Source: Oscillospiraceae bacterium (GTDB taxonomy: Bacteria > Bacillota > Clostridia > Christensenellales > Aristaeellaceae). From it: DNA of 11,458 nucleotides. The translations under genes and the position numbers were made by a program. The notes under the pieces were generated by a model. It saw nothing but the letters and a program-made list of their open reading frames with translations. It ran no database searches and was not told the origin of the DNA. Positions 6,336-11,458 of the stretch are shown piece by piece. The stretch's first letter is position 1. Each line of letters begins with the position of its first letter. The DNA is taken from assembly GCA_031282605.1 (NCBI GenBank), contig JAITDK010000041.1, forward strand, positions 1 to 11,458, in the 5' to 3' direction.

Positions 6336-6341
6336 TATACT
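6313..6341 (+). promoter_or_regulatory. Possible ileS promoter overlapping the end of hepT
   Basis: TTGTTG (6313-6318), 17 bases, then TGA-TATACT (6336-6341), an extended -10. The TG belongs to the hepT stop codon. It would place the ileS transcript start near 6348, about 32 bases before the ileS ATG, leaving no room for a T-box leader. Confidence 0.5.
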
Positions 6342-6344
6342 AAC
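6332..6344 (+). repeat. Direct repeat copy 2, upstream of ileS
   Basis: GTGATATACTAAC is the second copy of the element at 5625-5637 (12 of 13 bases), followed after three bases by TTATACCA (6348-6355). Confidence 0.55.
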
Positions 6345-6362
6345 CTATTATACCACCCATGC

Positions 6363-6371
6363 AGGGAGGAG
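6363..6371 (+). promoter_or_regulatory. Ribosome binding site that decides the ileS start
   Basis: AGGGAGGAG lies 8 bases before ATG 6380. The upstream in-frame ATG at 6359 directly precedes this site and has none of its own, so 6380 is the likely start. Confidence 0.85.
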
Positions 6372-6379
6372 TATTCTTC

Positions 6380-9300
6380 ATGTTCAACCCCGTATCCACC
6401 GATCTTAACTTCCAAGCCCGCGAGAAGGACGTCTCCGCGTTCTGGAGCGAGAGAGGTATATTCGCCAAGTACCTGCGGCTGCGCGACGGAGCGAAGCCGT
6501 TCACGTTCTACGACGGTCCTCCGACAGCGAACGGCCGTCCGCATATCGGCCACGTCGAGACGCGCGCGTTCAAAGACCTGATCCCGCGCTACCGCACGAT
6601 GAAGGGCTTTGACGTGATGCGCAAGGCCGGCTGGGATACCCACGGCCTGCCCGTCGAGCTAGAAGTGGAGAAGCACCTCCACCTGGACGGTAAGGATCAG
6701 ATAGAGGCGTATGGCTTCGAGCCGTTCATAAAGGAATGCAAGCGGTCCGTTTGGAAGTACCTGAGCGAGTGGCGCGCAATGAGCGACACGGTCGCGTTTT
6801 GGGTGGACATGGACGACCCATACGTTACGTACGAGAATAATTATATCGAGTCAATATGGTGGTCGCTGAAGACCATCCACGACAAAGGCCTGCTGTACGA
6901 GGGCGCGAAGTCCGTGCCGTATTGCCCGCGCTGCGGCACCGCGCTTTCAAGCCACGAGGTTGCGCAGGGTTACAAGGCCGTGACGGATACGTCCGTCACG
7001 GTGCGGTTCAAGACCGTTGACGATCCGACGTTATCCATACTCGCCTGGACGACCACGCCATGGACGCTGCCCAGCAACCTGGCGCTGTGCGTCGCGCCCA
7101 ATGAGAGATACGCGACGGTGTCATGGAAGGGCGAGCGGCTGCTGATGGCTGAGGCCTTGCTTGAAAAGGTACTCAAGGAGGATTACGCCGTCGAGCGCGT
7201 CCAGACCGGCAAGGAACTGGAGGGCGTGCGCTACTTGCCTCTGTACGAAGCTGATGTGGATAAGAAGGCATGGTATGTCGTCTGCGACCATTACGTTACA
7301 TTGGAGGACGGCACCGGAGTTGTGCATATCGCCCCGTCGTTCGGCGAGGACGACGCGCGGGTAGGTCGCCTGTATAACTTGCCGCATCTGCAGCGCGTCG
7401 ATACTCGCGGTCGTATGACCGACGACACCCCGTTCGCCGGATTGTTCGTAAAAGAGGCCGACCCGAAGATCATCGACGATCTAAAGCAGCGCGCGCTGCT
7501 GTTCAGCGTGATACCTTACAGCCATGACTACCCGTTCTGCTGGCGGTGCGACACGCCACTGCTGTACTACGCGCGCCCGACGTGGTTTATTAAAATGACC
7601 GCGGTGCGCGACAGCCTGATGCGCGCGAACCGTTCGGTCAATTGGCTGCCCGACAACATAAAAGAGGGTCGGATGGGCAACTTCATCGAGAACGTGATCG
7701 ATTGGGGTCTGTCCCGCGAGCGTTACTGGGGAACCCCGCTGCCCATCTGGCGCTGTCCGAACGGGCATATCCACGTGATCGGCTCCGTCGCCGAACTGCG
7801 CGAACTAGGCTCGATCGACGGTCAGCCCGTCCCCGACGATATCGAACTGCACCGCCCGTACATCGACGCGGTGACGATTACGTGCCCCGAGTGCGGCGCG
7901 GAATCCAGGCGTGTCAAGGAGGTCATCGATTGCTGGTATGACAGCGGGTCGATGCCGTTCGCGCAATGGCACTATCCATTTGAAAACAAGGAATTGTTCG
8001 AGTCGCGCTTCCCGGCGGACTTCATCTGCGAGGCCGTCGATCAGACGCGAGGCTGGTTCTATACGCTGCTGGCCATATCGACGCTGCTGTTCGATCGATC
8101 GCCGTTTGATACATGCCTGGTTCTCGGTCACGTGCAGGATGAGCAGGGCCGCAAGATGTCAAAGCACGTGGGCAACGTGATCGCGCCCGAGGATATCCTG
8201 GGCGATCTGGGCGCGGACGCAGTGCGTTGGTACTTCTATGTAAACGGCGCGCCGTGGCTGCCTAGCCGATTCTCCCGCGAGATGTGCGCCGAAACTCAAC
8301 GCAAATTCATGGGCACGCTGTGGAACACATACGCGTTCTTCATACTCTACGCGAACGTGGATGGATATAAACCCGGCGCGCCGCTTGATCCATCCGCGCT
8401 GACCACGCTGGATCTCTGGCTGATATCGCGCCTGAATGGGTTGGTTCAAAAGGTGGACGCCTGGTTGAATCAAACCCGCGTGACTGAGAGCGCGCGCGCC
8501 ATCGCCGACTTTGTGGATGAATTGTCCAATTGGTATGTCCGTCGCAGCCGCGAACGCTTCTGGGCGAAGGGTATGCCTCAGGGCAAGGAGGCCGCGTTCG
8601 CGACGCTGCATACGACTTTGGTCACTCTGGCGAAGCTGCTCGCGCCGTTCACGCCGTTCCTGTCGGAGACGCTGTATCAAAACCTGGTGAAATCGTGGGA
8701 TGAGTCGGCCCCGGAATCCGTTCACCTGTGCGACTATCCCGCGGCGGATGTTTCGCTGATCGATACGCGGCTGGAGACCGATATGGCCGCGCTGATCCAT
8801 ATTGTAGAGTTGGGTCGCGCGTGCCGCTCCGCCGCGAACATAAAGATTCGCCAGCCTGTAGCCGCCGTATTCGCGCAAGGATTGACCCTTCCGGGCGATT
8901 TCGCCGCGCTGGCTATGGAGGAACTCAACGCTAAACGGATCGAATTCGTCAGCGACGCGCGCGCGTTCCTCAATTATCGCGTCAAGCCGCAGCTGCGCAC
9001 GCTTGGCCCGCGCTACGGCAAGTTGCTCGGCGCGATCCGACAGGCGCTGTCCGAGGCTGACGGCTTGACGGTCGTGCAAACCCTCGACAGCGGCGAGCCT
9101 TTGCGCATCGTCGTAAACGGCCAGACGGTCGAACTCGCCCGTGAGGATTTGATCATCGAGCCTGCGCGCGCCGAGGGTTACGCCGCGGAATCCGACGGCG
9201 GCGTAACGGTCGCGTTGGATACTACGCTCACGCCTGAATTAATCGAAGAAGGCCTTGCGCGAGAACTGATCAGCAAGATCCAGCAGACGCGCAAAGACGC

Positions 9301-9502
9301 TGGCTTCGACGTTACCGACCGGATCGGCATCGCCGTCAAGACGACGCCGACGCTGGACGCCGCGATCGCGAACCGCCGCGATATGATACTCTCCGCGACG
9401 CTGGGCGTATCGCTGACTGACGATATCGGCATATCCGGCATGGTCGTCCGCGACTGGGATATAAACGGGCATCGCGCGTCCGTGGCGATACGCCGTGCAT
9501 AA
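6380..9502 (+). CDS. ileS: Isoleucyl-tRNA synthetase, type 2 (KMSKH form)
   Basis: This 1040-residue class I synthetase charges tRNA-Ile with isoleucine. The ATP-binding HIGH motif is at 55-58 (GRPHIGH) and the second signature KMSKH at 592-596, followed by VGN. KMSKH rather than KMSKS, the early WDTHGLPVE stretch and the C-terminal part with ELIEEGLARELISKIQQTRK mark the eukaryote-like type 2 branch (IleRS2). Members of that branch are known for low sensitivity to mupirocin. CP1 and core metal-site cysteines are visible (CPRCG, CWRCD, CPECG). The C-terminal zinc finger of type 1 enzymes is absent. The start at 6380 is set by its ribosome binding site. The gene follows hepT closely and overlaps the next gene by 8 bases. 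No T-box leader is present. Enzyme identity is firm; type 2 assignment is strong; drug response is inferred. Confidence 0.97.
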   Translation: MFNPVSTDLNFQAREKDVSAFWSERGIFAKYLRLRDGAKPFTFYDGPPTANGRPHIGHVETRAFKDLIPRYRTMKGFDVMRKAGWDTHGLPVELEVEKHLHLDGKDQIEAYGFEPFIKECKRSVWKYLSEWRAMSDTVAFWVDMDDPYVTYENNYIESIWWSLKTIHDKGLLYEGAKSVPYCPRCGTALSSHEVAQGYKAVTDTSVTVRFKTVDDPTLSILAWTTTPWTLPSNLALCVAPNERYATVSWKGERLLMAEALLEKVLKEDYAVERVQTGKELEGVRYLPLYEADVDKKAWYVVCDHYVTLEDGTGVVHIAPSFGEDDARVGRLYNLPHLQRVDTRGRMTDDTPFAGLFVKEADPKIIDDLKQRALLFSVIPYSHDYPFCWRCDTPLLYYARPTWFIKMTAVRDSLMRANRSVNWLPDNIKEGRMGNFIENVIDWGLSRERYWGTPLPIWRCPNGHIHVIGSVAELRELGSIDGQPVPDDIELHRPYIDAVTITCPECGAESRRVKEVIDCWYDSGSMPFAQWHYPFENKELFESRFPADFICEAVDQTRGWFYTLLAISTLLFDRSPFDTCLVLGHVQDEQGRKMSKHVGNVIAPEDILGDLGADAVRWYFYVNGAPWLPSRFSREMCAETQRKFMGTLWNTYAFFILYANVDGYKPGAPLDPSALTTLDLWLISRLNGLVQKVDAWLNQTRVTESARAIADFVDELSNWYVRRSRERFWAKGMPQGKEAAFATLHTTLVTLAKLLAPFTPFLSETLYQNLVKSWDESAPESVHLCDYPAADVSLIDTRLETDMAALIHIVELGRACRSAANIKIRQPVAAVFAQGLTLPGDFAALAMEELNAKRIEFVSDARAFLNYRVKPQLRTLGPRYGKLLGAIRQALSEADGLTVVQTLDSGEPLRIVVNGQTVELAREDLIIEPARAEGYAAESDGGVTVALDTTLTPELIEEGLARELISKIQQTRKDAGFDVTDRIGIAVKTTPTLDAAIANRRDMILSATLGVSLTDDIGISGMVVRDWDINGHRASVAIRRA

Positions 9503-10367
9503 TACAATATTCGTCGCCGACGGATGGAGCGATTTCGAGGTTCTGGATACCGGCGGCGGCGCGAAGCTGGAGCGATGGGGCGGCGTCGTCCTATCGCGGC
9601 CTGATCCGCAGGTAATATGGCCTCCCGCTGAACCGGAAGCGTGGACTCGAGCCGACGCGGCGTATTCGCGCTCGGATACGGGCGGCGGGGCATGGGAATT
9701 CCGCCGCAAGCTGCCCGAGCGATGGGAGATGCGGTATGGCGGACTGCGCTTCTACGTCCGTCCGACAGGATTCAAGCATACCGGACTATTCCCCGAGCAG
9801 TCTGTCAACTGGGATTGGATGGCGCGGATCATCGGCGCAGCGGATCGTCCGATACGCGTGCTGAACCTGTTCGCGTATACCGGCGGCGCGACACTGGCGT
9901 GCGCCGCCGTCGGCGCGCGAGTTACTCACGTAGACGCGGCAAAGGGCATTACTCAGTGGGCGAAGGAAAACTACGCGCTGTCTAGACTGCCGCCCGATAG
10001 TGTACGATGGATCGTGGACGATGTGGTACAGTTCGTGGCGCGCGAATCTAGGCGAGGCCGTGTTTATGACGCGATCGTGATGGATCCTCCCTCCTATGGC
10101 CGAGGCCCCGATGGCGAGATATGGAAGCTGGAGCATAGCCTATACCCGCTGGTGGAATCGCTGGCCGGATTGTTGAGCGAGTCGCCGTTGTTCTTTTTGC
10201 TGAACAGCTACACGACAGGGCTTCAACCCGCGGCTATGTCGAACGTACTGTCTATGGCGCTGCGCTCGAGGCCAGGCGTGGTTGACGCGCGCGAGGTGGG
10301 ATTGCCCGTCCGGTCGGGCGGCGTGCTGCCCTGCGGCGCGACGGCGCGATGGACTTCAACGCTGTGA
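9495..10367 (+). CDS. Class I SAM-dependent methyltransferase, probable rRNA methyltransferase (RlmI-like)
   Basis: A 290-residue Rossmann-fold methyltransferase. The SAM-binding loop is VLNLFAYTGG (122-131), the acidic ribose-binding residue D147 (VDAAKG), and the catalytic motif IV DPPSYG (197-202). The central region TGFKHTGLFPEQ and the end LPCGATARW match a Bacillota group related to the RlmI/RlmK rRNA cytosine-5 methyltransferases. It lacks the N-terminal PUA domain and is shorter (RlmI is close to 400 residues), so the target may differ. It starts with GTG inside the last codons of ileS (8-base overlap) with no clear ribosome binding site, so it probably relies on translational coupling. 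It overlaps the next gene by 19 bases. Family assignment is good; the substrate is inferred. Confidence 0.88.
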   Translation: MHNTIFVADGWSDFEVLDTGGGAKLERWGGVVLSRPDPQVIWPPAEPEAWTRADAAYSRSDTGGGAWEFRRKLPERWEMRYGGLRFYVRPTGFKHTGLFPEQSVNWDWMARIIGAADRPIRVLNLFAYTGGATLACAAVGARVTHVDAAKGITQWAKENYALSRLPPDSVRWIVDDVVQFVARESRRGRVYDAIVMDPPSYGRGPDGEIWKLEHSLYPLVESLAGLLSESPLFFLLNSYTTGLQPAAMSNVLSMALRSRPGVVDAREVGLPVRSGGVLPCGATARWTSTL

Positions 10368-11098
10368 TCTCGTCAGCCATCCCTATCCTGTACGAGGACA
10401 ATCATCTGTTGATTGCGGTCAAGCCGCCGAACATGCCGGTTCAAGCCGACTCGTCAGGCGACGCCGACATGCTCACTCTGCTGAAGGCGGGCGTTAAGGA
10501 GCGGTATTCTAAACCGGGCGAGGTTTATCTGGGAATGGTGCATCGGATGGATCGGCCTGTCGGTGGAGTGATCGCGTTCGCGCGAACGTCGAAGTCGGCG
10601 GCGAGGCTTAGCGAGCAGCTGCGCGAGCACAGCATGAGGCGGTCATATATGGCCGTCGTTCGCGGTTGTGCGGATGATGACGGGACTTTGCGCGACTATT
10701 TGGTCAAAGATGGCAAGACCAATATCGTATCGGTAACGGATAAGGATGCGGTCGGATCGCGCGAGGCCATACTGCGCTACAAGCGGCTCGCAGCGGTGGA
10801 TATGCCTGAACCGTTATCGCTGTTGGGGATTCAGTTGGAGACGGGTCGGTCACATCAAATACGCGTGCAGTTCGCGAGCAGGGGTTTGCCGCTGTGGGCG
10901 GACGCGCGGTATGGAACGGCGCGCATAGGCGAGGCTATAGCGTTGTGGGGTCATGCGTTGGAATTGATTCACCCAACGCGGAAGGAGACGATGCGATTTG
11001 AAGCGCCGCCGCCGGAGGGGCTTCCGTGGAAATGGTTTTGTGTAGATTGCGTAGGGTTGCGCAGAGCTGAGGCGCGCGAGGATGAGCTGCGCGTGTAA
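10349..11098 (+). CDS. RluA-family RNA pseudouridine synthase
   Basis: A 249-residue enzyme that converts uridine to pseudouridine in rRNA or tRNA. The catalytic motif HRMDRPVGG (65-73) holds the active Asp68 in the family's HRLDRXTSG position. The second motif LETGRSHQIR (163-172) and the stretch LPLWADARYG follow. It starts directly with the catalytic domain and has no N-terminal S4 domain, as in the shorter RluA-type proteins. The ATG at 10349 lies within the methyltransferase gene (19-base overlap) and has no clear ribosome binding site. This suggests coupled translation as the last gene of the ileS operon. The exact target uridine cannot be told from sequence. Confidence 0.93.
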   Translation: MDFNAVISSAIPILYEDNHLLIAVKPPNMPVQADSSGDADMLTLLKAGVKERYSKPGEVYLGMVHRMDRPVGGVIAFARTSKSAARLSEQLREHSMRRSYMAVVRGCADDDGTLRDYLVKDGKTNIVSVTDKDAVGSREAILRYKRLAAVDMPEPLSLLGIQLETGRSHQIRVQFASRGLPLWADARYGTARIGEAIALWGHALELIHPTRKETMRFEAPPPEGLPWKWFCVDCVGLRRAEAREDELRV

Positions 11099-11105
11099 TC
11101 ACCCC

Positions 11106-11231
11106 TTACGCGTTTGCGTTGTGGCGATGGATAGGTTGCGCCGCGTTACCCTCGGCGTCCGCTGCGGCGGGACGCTGTCCGGTTTGTGAACCGGACGAGA
11201 GGCTTGTGGCCGCGGTTTTAGGGTTTGGCAT
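11106..11231 (-). CDS. Possible small protein of 41 residues, function unknown
   Basis: A short minus-strand reading frame begins MPNPKTAATSLSSGSQTGQR and ends HRHNANA. It is rich in Ala, Ser, Asn and Gln, with no membrane segment, signal peptide or cysteine, so it looks small, polar and possibly unstructured. The main support is an excellent ribosome binding site, AAGGAGG (11238-11244), 6 bases before ATG. It runs toward the pseudouridine synthase gene; the two stops are only 7 bases apart. A perfect 8-bp hairpin (11177-11196) lies inside the frame. No convincing promoter was seen upstream. I do not recognise the product, and it could be chance. Confidence 0.45.
   Translation of the reverse strand: MPNPKTAATSLSSGSQTGQRPAAADAEGNAAQPIHRHNANA
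11177..11196. repeat. Perfect 8-bp hairpin
   Basis: GTCCGGTT, a 4-base loop and AACCGGAC. No U-tract follows on either strand, so it is not a normal intrinsic terminator. It lies inside the possible small minus-strand gene and 79 bases past the pseudouridine synthase stop, where it might protect the 3' end of the plus-strand transcript. Confidence 0.5.
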
Positions 11232-11370
11232 GTTCTTCCTCCTTGCCTTTCTCATACTTAATGCTACCGCATTTCGCCTCTTATAGTTACTGCCACTCCC
11301 TTCGCCACTCTAGCGTTTACTTTGCGAATTTACGCTGATGTTACAGCTCAGCAGGGAGAGAGTGCACGAG

Positions 11371-11420
11371 CGCGGCGAAGGCAGGCTCGAATGGCGACGA
11401 GAACATCTTCGCCGCGTTTT
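11371..11420 (+). terminator. Two-tier hairpin followed by TTTT, possible terminator or leader structure
   Basis: The arms CGCGGCGAAG (11371-11380) and CTTCGCCGCG (11407-11416) pair perfectly over 10 bp. Inside, CTCG (11386-11389) and CGAG (11398-11401) form a second stem. TTTTCT follows on the plus strand. It could end the ileS operon about 275 bases after its last gene, or belong to the leader of a gene beyond the window. The 5' flank also holds GCTGA/TCAGC (11336-11340, 11347-11351). On the minus strand there is no U-tract. Apart from this element I see nothing convincing in 11245-11458. Confidence 0.5.
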
Positions 11421-11458
11421 CTGACAGTATCTATAAGCGATCGGATTTTACAGTAACC

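Noticed and set aside
6359..6379. ATG at 6359 as the ileS start
   Set aside because: It has no ribosome binding site and directly precedes a strong one that serves the ATG at 6380; synthetase homology starts after 6380.
8159..9079. 306-codon open frame on the minus strand within ileS
   Set aside because: It is wholly antisense to a clear synthetase gene, Arg/Gln-rich and without recognisable motifs; long antisense frames are expected in this GC-rich coding sequence.
11177..11196. Hairpin as an intrinsic terminator of the pseudouridine synthase gene
   Set aside because: The stem is perfect but no U-tract follows on either strand.
11259..11340. Short plus-strand frame starting ATG CTA CCG near 11260
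   Set aside because: Only about 26 codons, no ribosome binding site, no recognisable product.
11339..11425. Short plus-strand frame starting ATG TTA CAG at 11339
   Set aside because: About 28 codons without a ribosome binding site; the stretch is better explained by the two-tier hairpin.
1..11458. CRISPR arrays, insertion sequences, integrases or phage genes
   Set aside because: No regularly spaced repeats, transposase or integrase motifs were found by eye on either strand.

Overview
The window looks like part of a bacterial chromosome, most likely from a GC-rich Clostridia-type member of the Bacillota. The pointers are strong AGGAGG-type ribosome binding sites, TTG and GTG starts, an ECF sigma factor with a one-pass membrane partner of a kind common in Clostridia, a type 2 isoleucyl-tRNA synthetase, and a YgiQ protein whose sequence looks like Clostridia homologues. 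The exact lineage cannot be fixed from this stretch; a Christensenellales-like origin is only a guess.

Layout. Bases 1-1653 (+) hold the 3' part of a YgiQ-family radical SAM gene; its start lies upstream of the window. It converges on a minus-strand block, with a strong hairpin terminator at about 1741-1772 between them. The minus-strand block, read right to left, is: a consensus promoter (5468-5496), tRNA-Gly(CCC), a structured 239-base leader, tuf (EF-Tu), a classic terminator, then a separate two-gene operon of an ECF sigma factor and a membrane protein that is probably its anti-sigma factor or sensor. At about 5500-5620 there is a divergent intergenic region. From there the plus strand carries a MntA-HepT (MNT-HEPN) toxin-antitoxin pair, then ileS (type 2, KMSKH signature), a class I SAM-dependent methyltransferase and a RluA-family pseudouridine synthase. 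The last three overlap end to end and look translationally coupled. The final 360 bases hold a possible 41-residue minus-strand gene with a very good ribosome binding site, plus two strong hairpins.

Functionally the window is dominated by translation: EF-Tu, a glycine tRNA, isoleucine tRNA charging, and two probable RNA-modifying enzymes. Two regulatory or stress modules sit among these. The sigma/membrane-protein pair should sense something at the envelope and change transcription. The HepT toxin is an RNase-fold protein that MntA inactivates by AMP transfer in characterised pairs. The toxin-antitoxin pair sits directly between a promoter-like element and ileS, and a near-identical 13-base copy of that element lies just before ileS, which suggests insertion into the ileS control region. 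No CRISPR array, transposase or phage gene was seen.
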